Of a stretch of DNA of 64,000 nt, positions 44,901-52,759 are shown in pieces. The translations under genes were made by a program, and so were the position numbers. Below the pieces are notes generated by a model that searched no databases, was not told where the DNA came from, and saw only the letters and a program-made list of their open reading frames with translations. Each line of letters starts with the position of its first letter. Positions within the stretch are counted from its first letter, which is position 1. Origin of the DNA: Marihabitans asiaticum (GTDB lineage Bacteria > Actinomycetota > Actinomycetes > Actinomycetales > Dermatophilaceae); the NCBI RefSeq assembly GCF_007828725.1, contig NZ_VIUW01000001.1:62001-126000 (forward strand), given 5' to 3'.

Positions 44901-45871
44901 GCTCCCCTCGGGTGGCGTCATCACCGCGGGCTCGCGCCGACACCAAGCCCTCGCTTCTGCGCAGCGGCGATGTGGTGACGCTCGCCCTGCCCGACCCCCA
45001 CCTCGACACCACGCAGAGTCCTGCATCGCTGACTATCGATGGACACGCCCGCGTGGTGGCCATTGCTGGAACCCGCGTGGCGCTCGATGCGCAGGTGCGC
45101 GACGGGCAGGTGAAGCTCCCCTCTGGCACCACGGTCGTGGGGTTGCACAGCGACCCCACGCCAGTTAGCGCCAAGCAGGCGGGGTGGCAGTTGTCTTCCC
45201 GGGTGGCTGGGCTCTCCGCCGACGCCGCCCTCGCCGCTGGCTGCACCCTGACCACGGCCGGTACCTCCGCCCGCGCGGGAGCCGGGTGGAGTACCGCCGC
45301 CGCCTTCTTGCGCCACTCCCGCGTGGTCACCACTGACTTCCCGATCGCTGGATCGTCGCTCACGATCGCGATCACGGGGGTCACCCCCGGCGCGCTCGAT
45401 GACATCGCGTTCACCCTGCGCGGCGCGCGCCGGGCCACGCAGTCCAACGGCGCTCTGCAACCCCCGGTAGCCACCACCAGCGGGGAAGTCGTGATGCTGA
45501 CCTACGCCTTGGCCGATACCGACGGCCCCATGACCGTCGTCACCCCCATGACCGATCGCATGCGGGTGGTGGGAGTGCTCACCAGTTCGCTTGCCGCCAC
45601 CGACGCTGCTTCGGTGCTGGCTCGCGACGGGCTGACCGGGGTGGTGGCAGCACTCTCCGCCACCACCGGCCCGGGGGCTCGCGTGACCTACAACGACCCG
45701 CCCGGCCAGCGCAGCCCCCGAGCGCGCAGCGCCACGGCCGCGTCCCCGCGGGTGATGGCCCCAGACGCCGGTCCGCTCCCGCGCGAACGCGTGATCAGCG
45801 GCAGCAGTGGCCCTCGCCGCGGCGTGCCCGCCGGCGCGGTCGGCATCCGACTTCGTAGGAGGCCCCGATGA
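35939..45871 (+). CDS. Giant 3310-aa repeat protein with DUF6603-like region
   Basis: 9.9 kb, one uninterrupted frame, with no signal peptide. Residues ~200-1950 hold repeating ~190-230-aa units. In each, a beta-rich stretch is followed by a helical hairpin of the form (A/L)(I/L)GL...DP..L; clear copies start near 481, 708, 1272, 1463, 1658 and 1888. Between copies 708 and 1272, about residues 760-1115 resemble an alpha/beta-hydrolase (LVGHGAAG, VATVGTPWHP) with Gly where the nucleophile Ser would be. Residues ~2030-2570 (LGPLYLDAVGLD, GGFGINRGL, RLGLEWRISDALVIKGGAYFALT) recall DUF6603 proteins. The rest is beta-rich, then Arg/Ala-rich. A very good Shine-Dalgarno lies at 35927-35934. The stop overlaps the next ATG. 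Function unknown. Confidence 0.88.
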   Translation: MTLAESDLGDLAALTRAIGLTDDTGNNAAWFTDPVGGSAENPTGLKTMLSNDDQRDALVDFVDATLGPPERHAEGEATWVPLFFSGDPNVTIYAVLTPVAGAVRLGVAAEFAHGDGEPSVSGSVHVPLFQVPREGPDTRDASGTTPRWLFLGRPGADIEISLDATFTSAAPTPGQAHLGGAGLTLLVPTAANQDVGFALNLTNLQLPGATAPANHELSIDDLTDSGELGTDLLDLVIGLLRAHLDSLDPSDPALRVVTALAGILGLRDVTGLPAPAWAEVPTRGLAVIVEWAEQILGNDPLRDTWLAELADLVEGTALPAQDAVSYSLGDADLVIGLRVTPGLGGASTLVPWVRLTRETRPGADIRVHADLLRLDTATGAAVALPSAGLEAVFGADAGGSDLIDTADLDIGSLHLGLTSREQSPPAFTLTLHDVTLTGTHHDVLDLSNPDAALDAANTVLDGALTDALSGLGDAADALLALIGINPPAGVSGTSVATLISNPLGALRGYYDEVTTTSAAAQELLGHLRDLLTDATSAIPGSGTPADPWRLPFLSTAATVDLRVWREGSTVHLAVHSDISHDITDTVRLTASAQLDALAVDLTTGSTVFGTALSANVVATPIGGPTLNVPFGSLTAHATGLGASLTWSPGAGLSIDPWHPGLSITTADDTTIPIVFPDTADPDWDAIQDTVTVLLAELGGPVVRRMMTLIGWSGTLPALSLADLVNDPAQALRTWAAELVLDCSRLATVMDAAALVLSAGSLNRALGAGSTQRPFRAPLAGQSAAPALAVWTQPGCPPRPPMRGVAGWDSILYDTATPSGHDLAAALTQAAITYPDIGDQLVARPGVAEGFDLLIARWAGTDGVIAPPATVPAGIGSTVLDGHSLAELSAAAMNGLPLGAIDPAALVVHVGCSDDWLTGRSATESIDATTGSPTPMPAGATTTRYLKLPTVAASLAQRPGVDPVQVQADLIAEAIASPTNPVTLVGHGAAGAACVRAAHGAHVAAVATVGTPWHPAVAVTGLQVGLPGNALRLLGALVETGATPGSPEWLDSSDLMRGTALIQHALSVPIAPDLPTAATEPLPAGTPVHAVFGAVDASAVAHGLAAVIGHALHTRSEEPATTALMTSLHAGIDLPVVAGDIGGITVGAGARLELLTVERAGPTASAGSTLDMQLDLGITDGWMVGGPGADSRDLEVRWAEIHVLIPLAGGPGSGYLVLHDATAFGVTRTRWLVTPEALEADASLALPEVKLLLGEVVGRVVRDAPALADLLTAAGLIRDGGLDPSAVDTLLHDPRSLVDAALATGANHVATLLRTLSTTIQPPSLPPTQVRIGLDQAYADVDLASRSLTAVVTLDEPGMPPIRVAVEASAIGATASATVGEIDPQLGGAQVVLTAGPGGPTAIVEFARGAQTPHRIELFPHPSPDAALTLVRDLAPGLALRLLAEGMRALAGARKDLVDALLTAIGLLREHGTDLLPEMVTPWGLLDAPGAWLRTLDPTTVASSALDALGELLVPSFTPGLWTFSDEIALAYVLTGDSLTLTLEADLSTTIDGHASVSTIAAGLAISRTGHLAPALGISSAVDGWGAQLQISPSVTLSALRAGGTPLPIYPAGPGLGEAVATGATAVIVLVLNRLIDERTSTDPLLSDVARAVHALTGALGLLDASDDVDSAALTTFAGDPASHLLAHLPDLVVSGIDLLAEALDPAQSVVAVTTPSPGTTRIALTTGAVGGIDLISAGPERAISFFASIDLDGHGTLTIDHVRLSGTGVHLAVSAAPILLDAGPVRLRPAVSIEAGVSSAGFSRSISAGIALDDDGDAQLRVAWALDGSAPELVALTRVGPGDLSIDTDPVLIATRALSGLLSIVTGVLAEQLQSILSAKVVAALQEVVFTDGDTTLDPTLFSDLLDPEALFTRLQRLAWNCATAAEALSIEIAGALTVGFAARPTGGGRQQIGVAVSLPAGSSLPLVTGETTLDLEVDSAWIDAPVEGGLSIYVLEGTGTSLELSPRFAVAGLGVRIGAGTGPLLTLGGLTVDAIGVHTYAEASGAGVGGGARVQIEGLAITPGGAGGNNAVASGIMEDAGAEAGENRPAFSPSLAIQKPPGHNLGVSLRAGDPPGPWWLVIQRQLGPLYLDAVGLDTAESGGQVTRITLLFNGSVSMFGLTAAVEQLSISWLGGDVLSISSWSVDLMGLAVSADLSGIMLSGGLLKTVEGEPPDQQVSYVGMLVARFATYGLSVFGGYSQGPDGTSFFIFGAVNGPIGGPPAFFLTGLGGGFGINRGLVIPSDLNDFPSFPFLQALDPGAQAPDDPMGELRRLSEYFPHEVGTFWFAAGISFTSFALVDGVAVIAVSFGNGLEINLLGLARMALPRPGAAIVSIELALLARFSTKEGVFLIQAQLTENSWLLYEDVRLTGGFAFAVWWKGPLAGQFVLTLGGYHPNFHVEGYPVVPRLGLEWRISDALVIKGGAYFALTSEALMAGVDVEVSLDWGWVWAKVAFGAHGIVYFDPFWFEVMAYARISAGLNIKLGFIRIRISISIGATITCWGPDFAGTATFEIGPCDVDVDFGSKRRIEPALVSWPEFIEKYLEAATSSTARAISAITGAGTLPSSTQGDTGAPSADGSLDLPFRVFAEFEFSITTSIPMTGFSLGEELDLISLTPTLDGSPASLGVAPMGATLSSSLLRLSVTRREGGRWVRVPNDDLTPLVLGLGDGSVGQSGSRFTRESFPLGVWGQPQSDDADNTALPSTDVVSSGTCVTLVARAQPTPTGPQINYYRVDSGRRPLPLTASARARREMLRASRRFSLVVPTTSTEALGLAADALYGAHLAPARTAVSRARFSRERVAPPLPGLLTEGLSDREGTAGDRVELDLPGQELARLPRRPYVTGVFSAGAGALMASVRTTVSDGRLARRPAPTTASVHGRLGRMLPVQLTQNSLAASVTGGTLTAVGGAGALPRTDVTGGARSQRSGPLGALAVQQMIGGLGSAAGRSPRVASSPRARADTKPSLLRSGDVVTLALPDPHLDTTQSPASLTIDGHARVVAIAGTRVALDAQVRDGQVKLPSGTTVVGLHSDPTPVSAKQAGWQLSSRVAGLSADAALAAGCTLTTAGTSARAGAGWSTAAAFLRHSRVVTTDFPIAGSSLTIAITGVTPGALDDIAFTLRGARRATQSNGALQPPVATTSGEVVMLTYALADTDGPMTVVTPMTDRMRVVGVLTSSLAATDAASVLARDGLTGVVAALSATTGPGARVTYNDPPGQRSPRARSATAASPRVMAPDAGPLPRERVISGSSGPRRGVPAGAVGIRLRRRPR

Positions 45872-47976
45872 GTATCGATCCCGGCCACTTCCAGCTGCAC
45901 GCCCACCTCGACCCGCCGTTGGCTGCGGGCACCTACCGTTTCACCGCCAGCCACGAGATGGCGGGTACCGGCGCGAACGGCGAAAGCCTGGACGGCTCGG
46001 ACCTCGGTGTTGCCGATGCTTCGATGCACGTCGAGATCACCTCACCGCGGTACCTGCTACCCCCCGACCAAGTGCTGTCGACCTTCCCGCCCGCGGAGTC
46101 GCAGGGTGCGTGGGGCTCTCGGCTGCCGCAGATTGTGATCAAACGGCGCACGCTGCCGTGGGAACGCGATGTCGCCGACGACAGCACCATCCCCTGGTTG
46201 GCGTTGGTGGTCTTCCAAGAGCACGAGGCGGAGTTGCGCACCGCGCAGCCGGTAGCCGAATGTGTCACCCCCGGGCTGACCCTCGATGGCGCCGCCGAGG
46301 TCTCAACCGCCAACTACCTCGCGATCAGCGAGGCCATGGTGCGCACGATCTTCCCCACGCGCAAGGACGTGCCGCTCCTGGCGCATGCCCGCGAAGTCGA
46401 TATCAACGACACCGAGTTGATGCTGGGCGATGACGACGGCTTCCTGGCCGTGGTCATCGCCAACCGCCTGCCGTTGCCTGCCACCGATCCCTCCGGTGCG
46501 CAGGTGCCCACTAAGTACACCGCCGCGCTGATCAATCTCGAAGGACAGTTCGACACCCTTCTTGCGGAGTCGCCTCCGCGCCAGCTGACTTGCGCTTTGG
46601 CGACCGCACCCCACCTGAGCCCGTTAACCGTTACCCACGCCACCTACGACCACGTGAGTATGGGCACTGTCTACAACCCTCGCGTGACGGCGGGGGGCAT
46701 CAAACTCCAGGGCGCCAATCTCGTCGCGCCAGGACCTCAGGCGTTTGTCGCCGATGCCGCGGTGACGGCATCCATCGCCACTCCGGCAAGCGGAGCGGTC
46801 GCCAACAGCGGAGCTCGGGGCTGGACCCGCAGCACCCGGCAGACCATCGACGCGATGTACCACGCGACGGTCAACGCCACCAATGTCGCGGGCGCGCTAC
46901 TGCAGACCGAGCGCCGCTTCCCGGTTCTGCTGCACTGGTCTTTCACCACCACCGGGTCGCTGACCTTCCGTTCGCTCATGGAAGACCTCGACTCAGGGCT
47001 GCTGGGAACCATGCCGCGCGACCCGGCACCGGAGTCGGCCCCCGCTCGCCCCCCGTTGGAGGCCCTGGAGACCGGACATGTGGGGCTGACACATCGCACC
47101 CGATCTGGCGACGAGACCCGGGCCTGGTACCGCGGCCCGTTGCTGCCGCACCCGGGCGACGAACGCGCCGACCGGCTCCCGCTGGCGCACGCCAGCGACC
47201 AACTGCGGATGTATGTTCCCGATGGTCGCGAGGACCTCTCGCTGTCGAGCGCATTCGAGATCGGGCGGCTCCTGGCGCTGAACACTCCCTCAACCGTGGC
47301 CGCACTCTTGCGGTGGCGTCAAACCCGGTACATCGCCGCCCGGGCCACCACCATCTGGGCCGACCTGCTCGAAGGGGTACTGCGCCTGGACGACGACCTG
47401 ACCATCCTGCCGGGCGATGTCGGCTACCTCCTCGGACGGCATCTGGCGGCCGACATCGTGGGAAACCCGGTCGGTGCCCTGGGCGAGCCGCTGCAACTCT
47501 TCCGGCCGGGCAGTGTGCCGGAATTGACCGGCGACCCGGTGGGCATCCTCAGCGCCGGGTTTGGCACCGAGTTCAGCTTCCGCGGCGACCTTGAGGCCGT
47601 GGTGCTCGACCTCGCGGACCGACCGCCGGTGGTCATCCATGAGGCCGACATCGGTGGCGGTACCTTGACCGGCTTGGTGCGCGATACGGTCACCCCGGTG
47701 CTCGACGGGGCGCTCGATCTGCGGGTACGTGACACCTTGGTGGGCGCCGACCAGCCGGTGTTCGGGAGCGGGGGTGTGCTCAGCAGCAGCGGGGTACCCA
47801 CGATCATCCTGCCCGACGGTCCCGTGCCCTTGGCCGAGGCCGCCGCACGTCTACGCGATGGCGACCCGGCCGCCCGGGAAGCGTTCGCCGCGTTGGTGGG
47901 CGACACCAGCGACCTGGACCACGCCGCAGGCGCGAGTGCCGGTAGCACCAAATCGCCGACGAGGGAGGCGCCCTGA
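45868..47976 (+). CDS. Unknown 702-aa island protein
   Basis: Soluble and beta-rich at the N-terminus (FQLHAHLDPPLAAGTYRFTA). Conserved-looking landmarks are LLPPDQVLSTFPPAES with LPQIVIKRRTLPWER (residues ~65-100), PWLALVVFQ just after, and SSAFEIGRLLALNTPS with a helical region (~455-500). The C-terminal part has IHEADIGGGTLTGLVRDTVTPVLDG. The pattern looks like a structured, probably widely distributed family, but I cannot name it. The ATG overlaps the stop of the giant gene (ATGA) and its own stop overlaps the next ATG (TGATG), so the product is probably made in a fixed ratio to its neighbours. Confidence 0.85.
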   Translation: MSIDPGHFQLHAHLDPPLAAGTYRFTASHEMAGTGANGESLDGSDLGVADASMHVEITSPRYLLPPDQVLSTFPPAESQGAWGSRLPQIVIKRRTLPWERDVADDSTIPWLALVVFQEHEAELRTAQPVAECVTPGLTLDGAAEVSTANYLAISEAMVRTIFPTRKDVPLLAHAREVDINDTELMLGDDDGFLAVVIANRLPLPATDPSGAQVPTKYTAALINLEGQFDTLLAESPPRQLTCALATAPHLSPLTVTHATYDHVSMGTVYNPRVTAGGIKLQGANLVAPGPQAFVADAAVTASIATPASGAVANSGARGWTRSTRQTIDAMYHATVNATNVAGALLQTERRFPVLLHWSFTTTGSLTFRSLMEDLDSGLLGTMPRDPAPESAPARPPLEALETGHVGLTHRTRSGDETRAWYRGPLLPHPGDERADRLPLAHASDQLRMYVPDGREDLSLSSAFEIGRLLALNTPSTVAALLRWRQTRYIAARATTIWADLLEGVLRLDDDLTILPGDVGYLLGRHLAADIVGNPVGALGEPLQLFRPGSVPELTGDPVGILSAGFGTEFSFRGDLEAVVLDLADRPPVVIHEADIGGGTLTGLVRDTVTPVLDGALDLRVRDTLVGADQPVFGSGGVLSSSGVPTIILPDGPVPLAEAAARLRDGDPAAREAFAALVGDTSDLDHAAGASAGSTKSPTREAP

Positions 47977-48947
47977 TGCAGTTGCACACGACCACCCTGA
48001 TTCACGACCTTCCGCTGACCCTGGCCAGCCAAGTCGCCGAGCCCCTGATCGCAGCGGTTGATGATGAAGACACCGCGATGCCCGCCGACCTGCGCTCCTG
48101 GCTGGTCTCCCTGCGGTTGCTGAACGGGGTGCCGTTCGCCAACCTCGTGGCCGACACCGAGCTGTTGCCGATGGAGTCGATCCGCTGGTTCTACCTTGAC
48201 CGCCGCTGGACCGACGCGTTGGTGCAAGGCGCACTCTCCGTCGGCACGGTAACCACCGATGATCGGGTTGACCTCAGCGCCGCCTACCCCGCGATCCGCG
48301 CTGAGCTCGATACCGAAGAGCGCAATGTGCGTCGGCTAGCGGGCACGGCTCGGTTCGGTGGCCAGGTGGGGGCCGTCAGCGGCTTCATTCTGCGCTCCGC
48401 TGCGGTCGCGGGCTGGCCCGGACTGCACGTGCGGGCCTTTTCCGTTGACCCCGATGAGGCCGACGACGCCCGCTATGCCGACGACGACCCTCGCCGCCTG
48501 CGCTTGTTGCGGCTGGAGCGGCTGGCCCCGGGCGTGCTGTTCTGCCTCATCGATGGCATCCCCGAAGTGGTGCACCTTGAAGAACCGCGACAAGGAGTGC
48601 AGTTCGGGGTTGACATGGAGATCGACGGCTCGGGGGCCACCGCGGTGGTGCCGCCCCGCGACCGGGACTCTTTTGAGTACCTGAACGAGGATCCGGTGCC
48701 CGTCATGTTCCGCAGCCTGCCCGGAGCCAGTGGGGTGATCGATATCGAGCAACTCGAGAAGGACCTGGCCGAGCTTCACGGCACCGGCGCCCAAGACTCC
48801 CTGGACTCCGCCGAGTATGCGCTCCAGATGATCCGGTTCCCCTGGCGTCAGGTGTGGGGCGATGACGAATCCGCGCAATACGCCTCGGTCTTCAAGGCCA
48901 CCGTGTCGTACATCAACTGGGCGACGATCGCACACGATGGAGGCTGA
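47976..48947 (+). CDS. Unknown 323-aa island protein
   Basis: Soluble, no membrane segment. A central landmark is MESIRWFYLDRRWTDALVQGALSVG (residues ~67-91), followed by an acidic loop and GAVSGFILRSAAVAGWPGLHVRAF. The C-terminus reads IRFPWRQVWGDDESAQYASVFKA. It starts 1 nt inside the previous stop (TGATG), with GAGGGAGG just upstream, and ends 2 nt before the next start. The small size next to three giants could make it an adaptor or cap. No family recognised. Confidence 0.85.
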   Translation: MQLHTTTLIHDLPLTLASQVAEPLIAAVDDEDTAMPADLRSWLVSLRLLNGVPFANLVADTELLPMESIRWFYLDRRWTDALVQGALSVGTVTTDDRVDLSAAYPAIRAELDTEERNVRRLAGTARFGGQVGAVSGFILRSAAVAGWPGLHVRAFSVDPDEADDARYADDDPRRLRLLRLERLAPGVLFCLIDGIPEVVHLEEPRQGVQFGVDMEIDGSGATAVVPPRDRDSFEYLNEDPVPVMFRSLPGASGVIDIEQLEKDLAELHGTGAQDSLDSAEYALQMIRFPWRQVWGDDESAQYASVFKATVSYINWATIAHDGG

Positions 48948-48949
48948 TC

Positions 48950-51900
48950 ATGCCCACCGAGGAGATGTTCAACCGCGATGTCCTGATCACCACCACGACG
49001 TCGCGCCGCTGGTCGGGGCTCACCCGGTTCGAGACCGATGTCGCCACCTTGCGCACCTGGGATGTGACCCTCTCGCGGCTGAAGCGAATTCTGGTACCCA
49101 TCGATCTTCAGGCCTACGTCGTCAACGGCTCCAGCGAGTCCGTGGTGGGGCTGGCCGGCCGCAGCGACGACCCCGCCCCCTTCAGCGACGGCACCGAGCT
49201 GGCCGCGGGCGTGCACCTGCATTGGGCCATGCCCGACGCCCTCATGCACGGCGTCGCCAGCGAGGACGGCAACGACCTGGAACTGCCCGACCTGCCGGAC
49301 CGTTTCGTGGTGGTGCGGGCCTTGCTGCCCAAGGGCTCCCGCGCGGCCCGCACGGACGGCTGGGTGATCGACACCGCCTCGCTGACGGTGACCCCGCTGA
49401 CCGAGTGGGGCGGTGGGCAGCGCGATGCCGCGGTGAGCGCCCCGACCGCAGCGAGCGGAGGGTCGTTGATGTGGGGGGCCACGTATCACGGCAGCGTCGG
49501 CCGCCACTCTTTGCACGACCCGCTGAGCGACGTGGACTTCGGAGCCCTCACGGTGGCGCGGGCCAGTTATACCGTGGCCGGTTGGTGGTCACGCACCGAC
49601 GAGGACCCGCTGACCGGTGGACCGTGGAGCCTGCTGGAACGGCTGGCTGAGCGCTCATGGGGACTCACCCCCGACGGGGAAGCGCGGCTCAACGAAGACG
49701 CTGACCCTCGAGAGCTCCAGCTGCAGTCGATGTCTGGCGCGACATCCAGCAGCGACCGCACCCGCACCACGACCATCGGGCAGTACTCGCTGGGTCGCAA
49801 CACCTACGAAGACTTCGCACCCCGCGTGGGGGTTCCTTTTGAGGCCATCAGCGAGGTCTTGGTGGCACCGTCACCCACCCGCTACGCCACCCTCCTGCAC
49901 GGCAGCGTGGTGGGGGTGCCCCTGACCGATGTACCCACCGTGGACGAAGCCCCGCGCACCGCGGCGCTGGCCGCCTCGCTCGGGCTCGACGTCGACGACA
50001 TCGCCGCCGCGTTCGCCGCCCCCTCTCTGGGGACCAGCGATGAGGACCGTCTCACGGGCGAGCGGCTTCTGGCTGCCTTTACCGGCAACCTGCTCGAGGA
50101 ACTAGGCCAGCCCGACGGCCTGGATTCGCTGGAAGATCGCGAGCACAGCGACACCTTTGACTCGGCTCCCGGCCCGCCGTTGCCCAGCGCCCGCCCCGAC
50201 GTCGTGCGCGAAGACGATGCGCTCTCGCGAGGGCCGCTGTCGGTCGGACGCAAGGGGCGCACCGCTGCCGCTGGGCCCGCCATCACCGCGCGCACCACGG
50301 TCGAACGACGCCGCACCCGCACGGGCAAAGTCATGGGCTGGCAGGGCCTGCGTGACGGCAGCCATCAACAGCCAGCAACCGCAGTGCGGCGTTTCGATGA
50401 GCCCAAAGTCAAGCCCACAGCCAGTTCGGGCGCCGTGGGCCGCGAAAAGGTGCGCCCGGCACCCCGGATCTTCCGTCCGGCCGCGCCGATGGTCGGCATC
50501 CGCGGGGCGAAACCGCACCCTCGACACCACGGCGACGGGCTCTATGACGACGCCGGGATTCTCCGGTGCCGCTACCCAGGGGAGGCGATCCCCGAGATCG
50601 ACGGCACCGTGTCCGGCGCCTTGATCCTGCCGAGCTTGGGCAGTGGGTCGATCCCTCCGGAAGTGGTGGGCGTGGTGCGCGAAGCGATCCTTCTCGACCC
50701 GTGGGCGGACGGCTGGTTGGCGGGGGCATCCGGCCGCGCCGACGCCGAACTGCCTGCGGTGATAGCCCGCCTCGGCGCCGAGCGCGTGCGCGTGCTGGGC
50801 GGCTCCGGCACCTACGATCCCTCCGGACGGTTCGCAATCGCCGAGAGCCGAGTGCGTGAAAACGGGCCCCGGGCTCGGGCCAGCAACCTCTTCCACGATC
50901 TGCACAGCCCCGCGATGACGGCGGCCGCCAGCGAACTGGCGCGCCACGCGTTCCTGCCGGGTACACCACCCAGCCCGGTCGGTTTTACCGTGTGGCGCCA
51001 ACCCTGGGTGCCGATTTTCGTGGAGTGGGATGTCACGGTGCGTGGCTCCACCACTCTCAAGGGCTGGGAGCTCACCGGGCGTGATCTCACGGGCGGCCCG
51101 GCGCCAACGCTGGAGCGCCGGAGCACCGGACGCAGCCCGCTGGCCCGCGGCGTGGGAAAGGCGCTCACCGACGGCATCGCCCGCTGGCTCCAGACCGAGA
51201 ACGAGCGCGACCTCGCCTCGCCCAATTCGTCGGTGCTCTCCGACCCCGATGAATCCGTGCTCGAGGCCCTCAGCGAACTGTTGGAACCGCTAGAGGTGAT
51301 GTCGTGCAGCCTCGACGGCGTGCGGGAAAACCTCCTCGGCATCGACTTCCAGAGTCTGCTCACGATGACCGCCGACGACGAGACCAGCGACGTCTTGCCC
51401 CGGGCCGACCAACCACCGATTCCGCTGTTCGGCGGCACCTTGACCGTCAACGCATTGCGCATCGTTGATGCCTTTGGGCGGGTGCGTGGGGTCACGGTTG
51501 ATCAGGTGGCCACCACGCTGGCCCGCGAAGTCGAGGGGGAGCCAGCGACCATCACGTTGCCGCCACGGCTGCAACATGGTGGCCGCTGGCTACTGCGCCT
51601 CATCGATCCCGCTCACCCCATCGGCAGTGACATCGCCGCCGCCCCCGAGGCCTTCGTCAACCAGGTCGATCCCACCCTGACCGTGAACCCGGTATCCGGC
51701 TTCTTGCTGCCCGACCACATCGACGAAACGTTGGAGGTCTTCGACGCGCAGGGCAATCCGCTGGGCGAGGTAGGGCACGACCCCCTGACCGGCGGGGTGG
51801 AATGGGTGCCAGCCCCGGGGCGTCCATTGCCGCCGGATGCCGCGCCCACCGACGGCGCGCCGCCCACCGCTACGCATGTGGCGCTGTTGGCCATGGGTTT

Positions 51901-52759
51901 GGTGACCAGTGATGTCCAGACCCGGCATGCCGCCAGCCCTCCCACCGAAAGCACCTTGACCGCACTACTGCGGGCGATCGACACCACCCTGCACACCGTC
52001 GACGCCTACGCCGGAGTGGGGGCGCCGACGATCGCGGGCCTGGTCGGTCGGCCGCTGGCGGTAGTACGAGCCAGCATCCGCTTCGACGCCCCCGATGACC
52101 TCGCCGGGGTTGAGGTCACCTCCCCCGGTGGCGAGGCCGAGCGTCGGGAAGCTTTCGCAGCCTTGAGCACCGAGAGCCTGCAGTTCCGGCTGGGTGACCT
52201 GGGCCGCTCCGATGACTCCGCCCTCGGGTTCTTCGTCGACGACGACTATTCCCACTTCCACGTGGTGGACAAGGCCGTGGCCAGTGCGGCCCGGCAGGCG
52301 GGCGCCCACCGGGGCCAACTGGGGCTCCTGGGGCAGACCGTGGTGCCCGATGAAGACCCCCTTGACCACCCGTATCTCGTGCTCGAAGACACCCTGACTA
52401 TTCGGGTCGGGCAAGTGCGCTCGCTGACCATTATCATGTTGCCTGCCGGCCGGGTGCACCTCACCTCGGGCATTGCTCCGCGCAAGGCCCTGGCGCTGTC
52501 CGAAGACTGGGTCAGCCCCGGGTTGCGGCGCATGTCACCGTCGGTGCGGCTAGGGCCGGTCTTGGTCGACCCGGCCGCGATCCGTCTGCCCACGGTTTCG
52601 ACTCTGCCGCAAGACCAGGTATTCACCCGGCGCACCGGTGGGCTGTCGTGGCGCGATGACCCGATCACCGCGGCGACGTCGGCTGCCCTGCTGCCCCCGA
52701 TGCCCCATGAGGTGCAAGAGGGCTGGATTCGGGTGGCTCCCCAGGAGGAGTCACCGTGA
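48950..52759 (+). CDS. Unknown 1269-aa island protein (HLHWAMPDAL motif)
   Basis: Soluble and large. The N-terminal region (1-200) has LKRILVPIDLQAYVV and then GVHLHWAMPDALMHG (87-101), followed by PDRFVVVRALLPKG. This HLHWALPDA-type motif looks like a family signature, but no function is known to me. A disordered, Arg/Ala-rich stretch (about 400-520) separates the N-terminal domain from two beta-rich regions. The C-terminus has repeated strand-turn patterns (LTVNALRIVDAFGRVRGV; SLTIIMLPAGRVHLTSGI). The ribosome site is weak, GGAGGCTGATC before the ATG, so translation probably relies on coupling to the gene before. The stop overlaps the next GTG. Confidence 0.85.
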   Translation: MPTEEMFNRDVLITTTTSRRWSGLTRFETDVATLRTWDVTLSRLKRILVPIDLQAYVVNGSSESVVGLAGRSDDPAPFSDGTELAAGVHLHWAMPDALMHGVASEDGNDLELPDLPDRFVVVRALLPKGSRAARTDGWVIDTASLTVTPLTEWGGGQRDAAVSAPTAASGGSLMWGATYHGSVGRHSLHDPLSDVDFGALTVARASYTVAGWWSRTDEDPLTGGPWSLLERLAERSWGLTPDGEARLNEDADPRELQLQSMSGATSSSDRTRTTTIGQYSLGRNTYEDFAPRVGVPFEAISEVLVAPSPTRYATLLHGSVVGVPLTDVPTVDEAPRTAALAASLGLDVDDIAAAFAAPSLGTSDEDRLTGERLLAAFTGNLLEELGQPDGLDSLEDREHSDTFDSAPGPPLPSARPDVVREDDALSRGPLSVGRKGRTAAAGPAITARTTVERRRTRTGKVMGWQGLRDGSHQQPATAVRRFDEPKVKPTASSGAVGREKVRPAPRIFRPAAPMVGIRGAKPHPRHHGDGLYDDAGILRCRYPGEAIPEIDGTVSGALILPSLGSGSIPPEVVGVVREAILLDPWADGWLAGASGRADAELPAVIARLGAERVRVLGGSGTYDPSGRFAIAESRVRENGPRARASNLFHDLHSPAMTAAASELARHAFLPGTPPSPVGFTVWRQPWVPIFVEWDVTVRGSTTLKGWELTGRDLTGGPAPTLERRSTGRSPLARGVGKALTDGIARWLQTENERDLASPNSSVLSDPDESVLEALSELLEPLEVMSCSLDGVRENLLGIDFQSLLTMTADDETSDVLPRADQPPIPLFGGTLTVNALRIVDAFGRVRGVTVDQVATTLAREVEGEPATITLPPRLQHGGRWLLRLIDPAHPIGSDIAAAPEAFVNQVDPTLTVNPVSGFLLPDHIDETLEVFDAQGNPLGEVGHDPLTGGVEWVPAPGRPLPPDAAPTDGAPPTATHVALLAMGLVTSDVQTRHAASPPTESTLTALLRAIDTTLHTVDAYAGVGAPTIAGLVGRPLAVVRASIRFDAPDDLAGVEVTSPGGEAERREAFAALSTESLQFRLGDLGRSDDSALGFFVDDDYSHFHVVDKAVASAARQAGAHRGQLGLLGQTVVPDEDPLDHPYLVLEDTLTIRVGQVRSLTIIMLPAGRVHLTSGIAPRKALALSEDWVSPGLRRMSPSVRLGPVLVDPAAIRLPTVSTLPQDQVFTRRTGGLSWRDDPITAATSAALLPPMPHEVQEGWIRVAPQEESP

